21,619 nucleotides of DNA from Pseudomonadota bacterium (GCA_023422975.1 JAFAGF010000025.1:1-21619); one strand, 5' to 3'. Shown: positions 1 to 7,623, counted from the first letter of the stretch. Notes: generated by a model from the letters alone, not told the origin. A program made the numbers and translations.

Positions 1-1338
1 TGGCTGTCCCCGTTGTTCATTTTTGTGGGCGTGGTGATGTTCATCTCGCGCCAGGACACCACCATAGGGCGCGTGGGCCGCGTATTTATCGGACTGGGCC
101 TGATGCTGCTGGCACTGCGCCTGATTACGGAGTCCACCACGGTGCTTACCCAAAGCCCCACCATGCTGACGCTGCTGGAGGCTTTGACCAGCGACATCAC
201 GATGGAAGTGCTTACGGGCGCCATCATCTCCATCATTTCCTATTCCAGCCTGGCCACCGTGCTGCTGGTGGCCACCTTGGCGGCTTCCGGCGGTATTCCG
301 GTCGATGTCGCCTTGGGGCTGGTGATTGGCGCCAACCTCGGCAGCGGCTTGCTGGCGGTGCTGACCACGCTGAAGGCCAATGTGCAAACGCGCCAGGTAC
401 CCTTGGGCAACTTGATGTTCAAGATGGTGGGCGTGGTGCTGATGATTCCGCTGATTGGCCCTTGGCACACCTACATGCGCGCGGTGGCGCCGGACGTCGG
501 CACCTTGGTGGTGCTGTTCCACCTGGCATTCAATACCGTGGTGGCCATGGTGTGCATTTTGCTCACTGGCCGCATCGCCTTTATCGTAGAAAAAATCTTG
601 CCCGTGCAAGTGGCTTCACCCTCCACCAACCGCCCACACCATCTGGATGCTTCCGCACTGAGCACACCGTCGCTGGCCATCTCCTGCGCGGCCCGCGAAG
701 CGCTGCACCAGGCCGACGTGGTGGAATCCATGCTGCTGGGCCTCAAACGCGTGTGGCAAACCGATGACCAGAAGCTGGCCGAAGACCTGCGCAAGCTGGA
801 CGATGAGGTGGACGATTTGTACTCCGCCATCAAGTACTACATGACCAAGATTTCCCGTACTGAATTGGACGAGAGAGAAGGCCGCCGCTGGACCGACATC
901 ATCAGCTTCACCATCAACATGGAACAGGTGGGCGACCTGGTAGAGCGTGTACTGCAGGACGTGGAAGACAAGAAGATCAAAAAGGGGCGCCAGTTCTCCC
1001 AAGCAGGCTTGGAAGAGATCAACCGCATGCACGACCACCTGGTGGCCAATTTGCGACTCGCCATGAGCGTGTTCTTGAACGGCAATGTGCGCGATGCACA
1101 GAAGCTGCTGGAAGAGAAAGCGCGCTTCCGAGACCTGGAGCTGGCTTACTCCGCCACTCACCTGGATCGCCTGTCCGACAACACGGTGCAAAGTATCGAG
1201 ACCAGTTCGCTGCACATTGACTTGATCAGCGACCTCAAGCGCATCAACTCGCTGCTGTGCTCGGTCGCCTACCCCATTTTGGAGTCTGCTGGCGCACTGG
1301 CCCCCAGCCGCCTGCGTGAACCTTTGGAGTTGCGTTAA
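1..1338 (+). CDS. Na/Pi cotransporter family protein with C-terminal PhoU-like domain (5' truncated)
   Basis: The reading frame is open from the first base, so the gene begins before the window and about 445 residues remain. The visible N-terminal part is strongly hydrophobic and holds the second inverted repeat of the Na/Pi cotransporter II fold: an ISYSSLATVLL segment where the family has its QSSS-like motif, then IGANLGSGLLAVLTT, close to the family GAN-G motif. The first repeat is outside the window. From about residue 220 the protein turns soluble and helical (VDDLYSAIKYYMTKISR, INMEQVGDLVERVLQDVEDK), which fits a PhoU-like helical bundle. This is the arrangement of E. coli YjbB, an inner-membrane protein linked to phosphate export. 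The role is inferred from the family; transport direction and ion coupling cannot be read from the sequence. A hairpin terminator follows about 75 bp after the stop. Confidence 0.85.
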   Translation, partial: WLSPLFIFVGVVMFISRQDTTIGRVGRVFIGLGLMLLALRLITESTTVLTQSPTMLTLLEALTSDITMEVLTGAIISIISYSSLATVLLVATLAASGGIPVDVALGLVIGANLGSGLLAVLTTLKANVQTRQVPLGNLMFKMVGVVLMIPLIGPWHTYMRAVAPDVGTLVVLFHLAFNTVVAMVCILLTGRIAFIVEKILPVQVASPSTNRPHHLDASALSTPSLAISCAAREALHQADVVESMLLGLKRVWQTDDQKLAEDLRKLDDEVDDLYSAIKYYMTKISRTELDEREGRRWTDIISFTINMEQVGDLVERVLQDVEDKKIKKGRQFSQAGLEEINRMHDHLVANLRLAMSVFLNGNVRDAQKLLEEKARFRDLELAYSATHLDRLSDNTVQSIETSSLHIDLISDLKRINSLLCSVAYPILESAGALAPSRLREPLELR

Positions 1339-1410
1339 ACACTCAGCCGCTGCGCCTGACAGGAGCAGCGAAGGCAGGAAGAGACATCCCGCACCCCTAC
1401 ACTTTCACTA

Positions 1411-1439
1411 AAAAAGCCGCTGAATCAGCGGCTTTTTTT
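1411..1439. terminator. Bidirectional rho-independent terminator
   Basis: An 8-bp GC-rich stem, GCCGCTGA at 1416-1423 paired with TCAGCGGC at 1425-1432, is flanked by an A-run on the left and a T-run on the right. It can therefore end transcripts from both directions. It lies between the convergent Na/Pi transporter gene and the Nudix gene. Confidence 0.85.
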
Positions 1440-1465
1440 ATCAGACTCAGGGCTGCGCGCATCCA

Positions 1466-2269
1466 TCACAAATTCAGATAGTCTGCCAGCACCAAAGTGG
1501 CCTCCGGGGTGAACATGCCTTGCTCCAGCCACTCCATCAAGGTGGCAGTATCGATGCACTGGAACTGCTGCACTTCGCCATCCTGGTTATGCGGCTGCAG
1601 GCCATCCGGCACCACGGCGCTGAACCAGTCAATGCGCTCGCGCATGTAAGCCACCCCGCCTTTGACTTCATCGCTGGGGCAGGCAAACGCCACATGGCCA
1701 CCATGCTGCAGTTGCTGCAGCTGCGCCACATCCAGGCCTGCTTCCTCCAAGGTCTCGCGCGCCAGCGCCTGCTCCAGCGTGTCTGCCGCCGACACCATGC
1801 CGCCCATCAATGTGTCCCACTTGCTAGGGTGGTTGGGCTTTTTTTTGCTGCGCTGCTGCACCCACATGCGTCCATCCGCCGCCAGCCCAACCAGATGCAC
1901 GGCATGCGTGCTCACGCCCAGCACCCGAACGGCGCCGCGCTCCACGGTGGCCACGCGCTGCCCTTGTGGGGTGCAGACTGCAATTTGCTCATCACGCCAT
2001 GGGCCGCTGCGCCCTTTTTCGCGCAGCAACTGAGCCAAGGCATTGAGGCCAAAGCTGGCATCCGGTGCGACAAAGCTCCACGCCTCACCCAGTCCGGGGG
2101 TTTTCTTGTGGGTAAAGGTAATGCGCTGACCGCGCAGAAAATCTACGTCCACACTTTCCAGAAAGCCTTGGGCGACCGTGCCAATCACCTGCCCATTCCA
2201 CAGCAGTGGCATGCGCGGCTGGGCCGGGGAGCGCTGGGCATCGTCACGTAGTTTTTCCAACCAATTCAT
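1466..2269 (-). CDS. Nudix hydrolase with N-terminal DUF4743-type domain
   Basis: The protein has about 267 residues. The C-terminal half carries a Nudix box at about 157-179: G-x5-D-x7-RETLEEAGL, with the metal-binding EE pair present and Asp where the consensus has the first Glu. The region before it (PLLWNGQVIGTV onward, about 120 residues) resembles the DUF4743 domain that accompanies Nudix domains in plant proteins, the yeast YJR142W family and the thiamin pyrophosphokinase fusion Tnr3. By family, the enzyme hydrolyses a nucleoside-diphosphate-linked or thiamin-diphosphate-like substrate; the actual substrate is unknown. Two tandem ATGs are present. I chose the second because AGGAG at 2275-2279 is 5 nt from it but only 2 nt from the first (2272). 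It is probably the second gene of an operon with the quinone oxidoreductase, whose stop is about 15-18 bp upstream. Confidence 0.85.
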   Translation of the reverse strand: MNWLEKLRDDAQRSPAQPRMPLLWNGQVIGTVAQGFLESVDVDFLRGQRITFTHKKTPGLGEAWSFVAPDASFGLNALAQLLREKGRSGPWRDEQIAVCTPQGQRVATVERGAVRVLGVSTHAVHLVGLAADGRMWVQQRSKKKPNHPSKWDTLMGGMVSAADTLEQALARETLEEAGLDVAQLQQLQHGGHVAFACPSDEVKGGVAYMRERIDWFSAVVPDGLQPHNQDGEVQQFQCIDTATLMEWLEQGMFTPEATLVLADYLNL

Positions 2270-2274
2270 CATCT

Positions 2275-2279
2275 CTCCT
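2275..2279 (-). promoter_or_regulatory. Ribosome binding site of the Nudix gene
   Basis: AGGAG on the minus strand sits 2 nt before one ATG and 5 nt before the adjacent ATG. The spacing favours the downstream start at 2269. Confidence 0.6.
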
Positions 2280-2287
2280 GTGCTGCC

Positions 2288-3280
2288 TTACACGGTCAAA
2301 ATCGTGGAGCCCGTGGTTTGCCGTGCCTCGAGTGCTTCGTGCGCTGCGCGTACATCCTGCAAGGCATAACGCTGCGCAATATGGATGTTGACCTTACCGC
2401 TGGATACAACTTCAAACAATTGGTCCGCCATAGCCTGTGTGGTTTCCCGGCTATGGGCATAGACAAACACGCTCGGCCGTGTCAGATACAGCCCTTTGGG
2501 CGCCAAGGCAGCCAAACTGATGGGCGGCACCGCACCCGATGCATTGCCAAACGACACCATCAGACCAAAGCGGCGCAGACAGGCCAGCGAGCCTTCCCAG
2601 GTGTCTTTGCCCACGCTGTCATACACCACCTTCACACCTTGCCCGCCAGTGATTTCGGCCACCTTGACAGCAAAGTCTTGAGTGCGGTAATTGATAGCAT
2701 GCTCCGCGCCATTGGCAAGGGCTAGCTGGCATTTTTCATCAGATCCTGCGGTGGCGATCAAGCGCAACCCCAGCGCTTTGGCCCACTGGCAGGCAATCAG
2801 CCCGACGCCCCCTGCAGCGGCATGGAACAGCACATAGTCCCCCGCCTGCAGCCCCTCTGCAGGGATGCATTGCTTGAGCAGGTACTGCACCGTCAGGCCC
2901 TTGAGCATCATGGCTGCACCAGTTTCGAAGCTGATGGCGTCCGGCAGCTTGCACACATGGGTGGCCGGCATGACCCGGCGCTCGCAATAGCTACCCGGAG
3001 GGTTGCTGGCATACGCCACACGGTCACCTGTTTGCAGATGGGTCACGCCGTCACCTACGGCCTCCACCACCCCAGCACCTTCCATGCCCAGCGCCAAAGG
3101 CAGGGGCAAGGCGTACAGGCCGGAGCGCTGGTACACATCAATAAAGTTCAGCCCAATGGCGTGATGGCGCAACAAGATTTCTCCAGCGGCAGGCTGCCCC
3201 ACTTCGCGCTCTACCAACTCCAGAACTTCCGCACCGCCATTGCGTGTGATGTGGACGGTTTTACTTGCTGTGGCTGTCAT
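2288..3280 (-). CDS. qor: Zinc-independent quinone oxidoreductase (MDR superfamily)
   Basis: The product has 330 residues, the usual length for QorA/zeta-crystallin-type NADPH:quinone reductases. The N-terminal GroES-like domain contains the family segment NFIDVYQRSGLY (about 45-56) and GMEGAGVVEAVG (65-76). The nucleotide-binding Rossmann domain carries AAAGGVG at about 154-160 with LIATAGS after it. The zinc-ligand cysteines of alcohol dehydrogenases are absent, as expected for this branch. By family it is a cytosolic NADPH-dependent reductase of quinones or other electrophiles. An AAGGAG sequence lies about 10 nt before the ATG. It is the first gene of a minus-strand pair with the Nudix hydrolase and is divergent from the DMT transporter across 78 bp. 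Confidence 0.93.
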   Translation of the reverse strand: MTATASKTVHITRNGGAEVLELVEREVGQPAAGEILLRHHAIGLNFIDVYQRSGLYALPLPLALGMEGAGVVEAVGDGVTHLQTGDRVAYASNPPGSYCERRVMPATHVCKLPDAISFETGAAMMLKGLTVQYLLKQCIPAEGLQAGDYVLFHAAAGGVGLIACQWAKALGLRLIATAGSDEKCQLALANGAEHAINYRTQDFAVKVAEITGGQGVKVVYDSVGKDTWEGSLACLRRFGLMVSFGNASGAVPPISLAALAPKGLYLTRPSVFVYAHSRETTQAMADQLFEVVSSGKVNIHIAQRYALQDVRAAHEALEARQTTGSTILTV

Positions 3281-3326
3281 GTTTGTGTGTCTCCTTGTCG
3301 CGCTGATGCACTGCGCAGCCAGCTAT

Positions 3327-3365
3327 CGTGCCATGTTCGTGTCGCACCACGATGACACATGCACG
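3327..3365. promoter_or_regulatory. Imperfect inverted repeat in the divergent qor/DMT promoter region
   Basis: CGTGC-C-ATGT at 3327-3336 pairs with ACATGCACG at 3357-3365: nine base pairs with one bulged base. It lies between two divergent genes and overlaps the first possible ATG of the DMT gene. A repressor operator is possible; no specific regulator family is recognised. Confidence 0.3.
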
Positions 3366-4291
3366 CTACCATTCCGAGGATGAGTTCCCCATTGACATTC
3401 AGCACGGTTGCCATGCTGACCTTGGCACCCCTGCTTTGGGCGGGCAATGCCATTGTTGGCCGCTTGGTGCATGACCTGATTTCCCCCTTTACGCTCAACC
3501 TGATCCGCTGGTGTCTGGCCTTTGTGGTGCTGCTGCCCCTGGCAGGGCATGTATTACGCAAAAACAGTGCCATATGGCAGTGCTGGAAACAGTACGCGTG
3601 GCTGGGGGTGCTGGGCATTGGCAGCTACAACGGCCTGCTGTATCTGGCGCTGAAAACCTCCTCGCCCATCAACGTCACGCTGGTCAGCTCCAGCATGCCG
3701 ATCTGGATGCTGGTGATTGGCCGCGTCTGGTTTGGCATTACCGTGAATGGCCGCCAGATCATGGGCGCGCTGCTGTCGGTGCTGGGTGTGGCCGTGGTGC
3801 TCAGCCGGGGCGATGCGCAGCAGCTGCTGGGCCTGCATCTGATGCCCGGGGACTGGTTCATGCTGCTGGCCACCATCGTCTGGTCCATCTACAGCTGGCT
3901 GCTGGCGCGCAGCGGCCAAACCATGCCGGGCCAAGCAGACATTCGCGGCAACTGGGCGGCGTTTTTGATGGCGCAACTGGTATTTGGCATTGGCTGGTCG
4001 GCGGTGTTGGTCGGCGGTGAAGCCGCTGCCGGTGATTTCGTGTTCACCCCCACCTGGACGCTGGCCGCCGCGCTGTTGTTTATTGTGCTGGGGCCAGCCA
4101 TCGCGGCCTACCGCTTCTGGGGCGAAGGCGTGAAACGCGCGGGCCCGGCTACTGCGGGCTTCTTTGGCAACCTGATTCCGCTGTTCACCGCGCTGCTGTC
4201 GATTCCGGTGCTGGGCGAAGCACCCCAGCTCTACCACGCGCTGGCGTTTGCGCTGATTGTGGGCGGCATCATCGTGTCATCACGCCGTTGA
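3359..4291 (+). CDS. DMT superfamily transporter (EamA/RhaT type)
   Basis: The 310-residue, very hydrophobic protein has about ten predicted membrane helices and two EamA repeats. The first begins APLLWAGNAIVGRLVHDLISPFTLNLIRW. The second starts near DWFMLLATIVWSIYSWLL and ends with the typical PVLGEAPQLYHALAFALIVGGIIV. Family members are inner-membrane exporters of amino acids, nucleobases or other metabolites; the substrate is unknown. The start is uncertain. The first ATG (3359) has no clear ribosome site and overlaps an inverted repeat, and an ATG at 3380 (protein MSSPLTF) gives the more typical family N-terminus. The gene is divergent from qor and ends at a strong terminator shared with the convergent SDR gene. 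Confidence 0.9.
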   Translation: MHATIPRMSSPLTFSTVAMLTLAPLLWAGNAIVGRLVHDLISPFTLNLIRWCLAFVVLLPLAGHVLRKNSAIWQCWKQYAWLGVLGIGSYNGLLYLALKTSSPINVTLVSSSMPIWMLVIGRVWFGITVNGRQIMGALLSVLGVAVVLSRGDAQQLLGLHLMPGDWFMLLATIVWSIYSWLLARSGQTMPGQADIRGNWAAFLMAQLVFGIGWSAVLVGGEAAAGDFVFTPTWTLAAALLFIVLGPAIAAYRFWGEGVKRAGPATAGFFGNLIPLFTALLSIPVLGEAPQLYHALAFALIVGGIIVSSRR

Positions 4292-4320
4292 CCCTGCGCA
4301 GCACACCGTGCGCCCATACA

Positions 4321-4346
4321 AAAAGCCCCGCACTGCGGGGCTTTTT
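4321..4346. terminator. Bidirectional rho-independent terminator
   Basis: AAAAGCCCCGC and GCGGGGCTTTT form a long perfect stem around the 3-nt loop ACT. T-tracts are present for both directions. It separates the convergent DMT transporter and SDR genes. Confidence 0.9.
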
Positions 4347-4391
4347 TCATCTGCGTACGGGCCGCGAAAAAGCGCCGCCCATCCTGAGAAT

Positions 4392-5216
4392 TTAGTAAGT
4401 GCCGGGGTAGAGGCCGCCGTCAGGCAAGATGTTCTGGCCCGTCATATAGCCTGCGTGCACGCTGCACAGGAAGGCGCAGATGGCGCCGAACTCTTCGGCC
4501 GTACCAAAGCGCTTGGCAGGAATTTGCGCCGCTTGGGCTGCGCGGATGGCATCCACCTCTTGGCCAGTCTTGCTGGCCGTGGCCTGGTGGGTGGCCACCA
4601 GACGGTCGGTATCAAACTTGCCGGGCAAGATGCTGTTAATCGTCACGCCCTTGGCGGCAATGCCCGAGCGGGCCAGGCCCGCCACAAAGCCGGTCAAACC
4701 ACTGCGTGCGCCGTTGGACAGGCCCAAGATGTCGATGGGTGCTTTCACCGCGCTGGAGGTGATGTTGACGATGCGGCCAAAACCCCGTGCCGCCATGCCG
4801 TCGACCGTGGCTTTGATTAGCTCGATCGGCGTGAGCATATTGGCATCCACCGCCTTGATCCAGGCGTCGCGGTCCCAGTCGCGGAAATCGCCGGGGGGCG
4901 GGCCTCCGGCGTTGGTGACCAGAATGTCGAAATCGGTGCCCGGGCCACCGGCCACGCTGAACACCGCAGCGCGCCCTTCGGGGCTGGTGATGTCACAAGC
5001 CACCGTGAGCACTTGTGAAGGTTTTTGGCCTTTAGCGCTTGCTACATCAGCACTGATAGCTCGCAATTTCGCAGCTGCTTCTTGCAGCGCCGCATCGGTG
5101 CGGGCGTTGATGACCACGTTCACTCCGTCTTCCACCAAGGCCTTGGCACAGCCAAACCCCAGCCCCTTGCTGGCGCCACACACCAGGGCCCACTTACCGG
5201 CAATTCCTAAATCCAT
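4392..5216 (-). CDS. Short-chain dehydrogenase/reductase-like protein lacking the YxxxK motif
   Basis: The 274-residue protein has an SDR Rossmann fold: CGASKGLG at 13-20 as the cofactor motif, NAGGPPPG at 102-109, the conserved Asn region VDANML, and PGKFDTDR after the active-site region. Where SDRs have Ser...Tyr-x3-Lys, this protein has S154 and then S167-N-G-A-R171, so the catalytic Tyr and Lys are replaced by Ser and Arg. A BKR-like SDR subgroup (the NAGGPPPG type) with this deviation is known, so activity as a classical ketoreductase is doubtful. Residues about 53-66 (ISADVASAKGQKP region) are encoded by a dispersed repeat and look like an insertion before the CDITSPEGR strand. The gene probably forms an operon with the upstream DMT transporter, 18 bp away. 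Confidence 0.87.
   Translation of the reverse strand: MDLGIAGKWALVCGASKGLGFGCAKALVEDGVNVVINARTDAALQEAAAKLRAISADVASAKGQKPSQVLTVACDITSPEGRAAVFSVAGGPGTDFDILVTNAGGPPPGDFRDWDRDAWIKAVDANMLTPIELIKATVDGMAARGFGRIVNITSSAVKAPIDILGLSNGARSGLTGFVAGLARSGIAAKGVTINSILPGKFDTDRLVATHQATASKTGQEVDAIRAAQAAQIPAKRFGTAEEFGAICAFLCSVHAGYMTGQNILPDGGLYPGTY
5020..5069. repeat. Dispersed hairpin repeat copy inside the SDR coding region
   Basis: The plus strand reads GGCCTTTAGCGCTT, then a variable 7-8 nt, then CAGCACTGATAGCTCGCAATTT. The reverse complement of the intergenic repeat at 15849-15896 reads GGCCTTTGCGCTT, a variable loop, then AAGCGCTGCTAGCTATGAAATTT. The blocks GGCCTTT-GCGCTT, AGC-CTG-TAGCT and AATTT align at matching spacing, so these look like two members of one repeat family. 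The copy stays in frame within the SDR gene. In this copy the hairpin arms have diverged. Confidence 0.6.
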
Positions 5217-5234
5217 GCGGATGCTCCTTCACTG

Positions 5235-6176
5235 TCACGGGTTGCGCGAAACACCGGGCTTTTTGGCCCAGCGCGTAAATACAAAAATGCCCACCATCAC
5301 CAGACTGGTGCCCACCACCATGAAGGCGTTGAGCTGCTCGTCCAGCAACCACACGCCCATCAAGATGGTCGAGAGCGGGCCAATCATGCCGGCCTGCGCC
5401 GCCATGCCAGCGCCAATGCGCTCAATGGCCATCATCACCATCAGCACTGGTGCCACCGTGCAGGCTGTGGAATTAAGCAGCGATAACCACAATACCTGCG
5501 GCGCCACATTCATTGCCGCAATGGGGTGGGTCAGCAGAAACTGCGCAATGCAGAAAAAACAGGCCACGCTGGACGCAAGCCCCACCAGCCGCAACGAGCC
5601 CAGGCGCTTGACCATCTCTCCGCTGTAGACCATGTACAGGGCATAGCTCACGGCGCTGCCCAGCACCAGCAGCGCGCCCCAGATGGCGTTCTGGCCTTGG
5701 GCACCCACCTCGTGGCCAAAGACCAGCAGCACGCCGCAATAGCTCAGCAGCATGGCTGCAAATTGGCCCCAGGTGATGCCGCGCTGATAGACCACCCAGC
5801 CAAAGAGCACGACCAGGGTGGGGTTGAGGTAAAGAATCAACCGCTCCAGCGCAGCCGATATGTAGGCCAGCCCGGCAAAGTCCAGGTAACTGGCCAGGTA
5901 GTAGCCCGAAAAGCCCAGCCCCACCACGCCCAGCCAGTCCTTGCGCGACAGCGGCGGCTGGCCGCGCCCTGCCCACCAGGCCATCAGCAGAAAAATGGGC
6001 AGCGCAAACAGCATGCGATACATCAGCAGCGTGACGGCATCCACCCCGTAGCGGTAGGCCAGCTTCACAATGATGGCCTTGCCGCTGAAAGCAATCGCGC
6101 CCAGCACGGCCAGCGTCAAACCAAGCGCTATGCCTTTGTTAGCTGCTTGCGCAGGCATTTCCTTCACTTCAGACAC
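5235..6176 (-). CDS. DMT superfamily transporter (EamA domain)
   Basis: This 313-residue membrane protein has about ten hydrophobic helices and two EamA repeats. The first begins GLTLAVLGAIAFSGKAIIVKLAYRYGVDAVTLLMYRMLF. The second begins NAIWGALLVLGSAVSYALYMVYSGEMVKRLG and includes ERIGAGMAAQAGMIGPLSTILMG, as is common in the family. It ends in a short basic tail. By family it is an inner-membrane metabolite exporter; the substrate is unknown. It is only modestly similar to the DMT gene at 3359, so the two are not a recent duplication. The listed start is GTG; an ATG six codons inside (6158) is an alternative, and neither has a strong ribosome site. It is probably co-transcribed with the SDR gene. 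Confidence 0.88.
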   Translation of the reverse strand: MSEVKEMPAQAANKGIALGLTLAVLGAIAFSGKAIIVKLAYRYGVDAVTLLMYRMLFALPIFLLMAWWAGRGQPPLSRKDWLGVVGLGFSGYYLASYLDFAGLAYISAALERLILYLNPTLVVLFGWVVYQRGITWGQFAAMLLSYCGVLLVFGHEVGAQGQNAIWGALLVLGSAVSYALYMVYSGEMVKRLGSLRLVGLASSVACFFCIAQFLLTHPIAAMNVAPQVLWLSLLNSTACTVAPVLMVMMAIERIGAGMAAQAGMIGPLSTILMGVWLLDEQLNAFMVVGTSLVMVGIFVFTRWAKKPGVSRNP

Positions 6177-6200
6177 TTTTCCATCTCAAACCATTACCAA

Positions 6201-6226
6201 TCAAGCGCTAAAAGCTCTTGTTTTTA
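6201..6226. repeat. Possible partial copy of the dispersed repeat
   Basis: The gap between the DUF3422 and DMT genes contains CAAGCGCTAAAAGCTCTTG followed by TTTTTAAA. The AAGCGC-AAAGGC-like core and T-rich flank resemble one arm of the repeat at 15849-15896. TTAGCTGCTTGCGC at about 6139-6152, inside the DMT gene, resembles the other arm. The match is short and could be coincidental. Confidence 0.3.
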
Positions 6227-6234
6227 AATATCTC

Positions 6235-7548
6235 TCAGTGTTTGCCACCAAACAGCTTGTGGTGCAAACGGCGCAGCGACCACCACACGCTGAACGCCAC
6301 CACCGGGATGGCAATGGCCGCCGTGATCTCGGGTGACAGCGGCCAGCCCATTTTTTGTGCACCCTTGGCCAGGTACGCAATCAAGCCGGTGATGTAGTAG
6401 GTGATGGCCGCCACCGACAGACCTTCCACCGTGGACTGCAATTTGAGCTGCATGCCCTGGCGGTCATTCATCGTGGCCAGAATTTCCTGGTTGCTTTGCT
6501 GCTGCTCAATTTCCACGCGCGTGCGCAGCAAATTGCTCACCCGCGACACCCGCTGCGACAGGGCGTTCTGGCGGTGTACCGCCCATTCACAGGTGCTGCG
6601 CGCGGGCGATAGGCGCCGCTCCATGAACTCCTGAATGGTCAGCAAGCCCGACAAGCGCTCTTCGCGCAAATCGTGGATGCGTTTATCCACCAGCTCAAAG
6701 TAGGCCTTGCTGGCCGAAAAGCGCGAGTGCGTGGCCGCGTATTCGCTCTCCACCTGACCGGCCAGACGCGTCAACCGGTCCAGCAACTCGGGCTCGTCAT
6801 CCCCCTTGGCCTCACGAATGGCCCGCGCCAGATCAGCCAGCTCCCGCTCGGCCGTGCCCAGCACCACCGCCGCCTTGCGCGCCGCAGGCAGGCCCAGCAA
6901 CGCCGCCATGCGGTAGGTTTCAATCTCCAGCACCCGTTGCACCAGCCGCCCCAAACGACGGGCGCTGATGCTGTCCGAAGGTTTGACCAAGATGCGTGAA
7001 TAGCCATCCGCATGGATGGCGAAATCGGTGCACACCTCGGTATGTCCCATGTGCACCGCCGCACCGGCCAGGGTGTCGTCGTTGAGCATGTGCTGCACCA
7101 CATGCTTCATGCCCAGGCCTGCGCATTGCGCATCTTTCAAGATCCACAGGTGCACGCTGCTCAGGCACTGACCAGGCAAATCCTTGAGCCACTGCTGTGG
7201 CACTTCTTCGATCGCCGTGGAAGGGCTGCGTGCATTCAAGGGTGCATCAGCGGGCAGCGGCACCATGAATGTCCAGCAAACAAACTCGGTATGCAGCTCC
7301 CAGCGCAGGCGAAACGCACCAAAGTCCACGCGCAGGTGGGTGCAATCGGCATCCGGGCCGGTGCGGTGGTGGTCGTGCATCAAAGCTGTCAGGTGCGTGC
7401 GGCTGGCGTCGCGCTGCGCGGGGTCCGTCAGCATCACCAGGTGGGTGATGGCTGCAGGGCCGCTCACCGGCTCCGCCGGGCGGGCATGCACTTCGTTGTG
7501 CAGCAAGGCACGCAAGGGATGTTGGGTAGGCTGGGGCAAGACAGGCAT
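6235..7548 (-). CDS. DUF3422 family membrane-anchored protein
   Basis: The likely protein has 437 residues and starts MPVLPQPTQHPLRALLHNEVHARP, the characteristic beginning of DUF3422 proteins. The middle is soluble and helical, with RDxxxLRxERLSGL-type coiled-coil stretches (about 300-360). The C-terminus has two hydrophobic helices (ITYYITGLIAYL and ITAAIAIPVVAFSVWWSL) before a basic tail, so it is probably a C-terminally anchored inner-membrane protein. The function of the family is unknown to me. The frame stays open 63 codons upstream (to 7737), but that stretch has no family character and contains two hairpins at 7599-7646. I therefore take the ATG at 7548. It lies downstream of the chemoreceptor gene on the same strand, with a 255-bp gap. 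Confidence 0.85.
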   Translation of the reverse strand: MPVLPQPTQHPLRALLHNEVHARPAEPVSGPAAITHLVMLTDPAQRDASRTHLTALMHDHHRTGPDADCTHLRVDFGAFRLRWELHTEFVCWTFMVPLPADAPLNARSPSTAIEEVPQQWLKDLPGQCLSSVHLWILKDAQCAGLGMKHVVQHMLNDDTLAGAAVHMGHTEVCTDFAIHADGYSRILVKPSDSISARRLGRLVQRVLEIETYRMAALLGLPAARKAAVVLGTAERELADLARAIREAKGDDEPELLDRLTRLAGQVESEYAATHSRFSASKAYFELVDKRIHDLREERLSGLLTIQEFMERRLSPARSTCEWAVHRQNALSQRVSRVSNLLRTRVEIEQQQSNQEILATMNDRQGMQLKLQSTVEGLSVAAITYYITGLIAYLAKGAQKMGWPLSPEITAAIAIPVVAFSVWWSLRRLHHKLFGGKH

Positions 7549-7598
7549 AGGCGATGCAAACAACAACGACAAACAGTTGCTTATTGTGGGGCTTTCCC

Positions 7599-7617
7599 TG
7601 TGCGGCGAGACCGCACA
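7599..7617. promoter_or_regulatory. Perfect inverted repeat in the leader of the DUF3422 gene
   Basis: TGTGCGG at 7599-7605 and CCGCACA at 7611-7617 enclose a 5-nt loop, about 50 nt before the DUF3422 start. With no T-tract following it on either strand, it is a leader hairpin or operator candidate rather than a terminator. Confidence 0.4.
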
Positions 7618-7623
7618 AACAAA

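Noticed and set aside
4480..5628. Long plus-strand open frame (382 codons) opposite the SDR and DMT genes
   Set aside because: It is antisense to two clear genes, its translation is low-complexity Ser/Thr/Met/Arg-rich with no family match, and it spans the gap between them. It is a by-product of GC-rich codon use.
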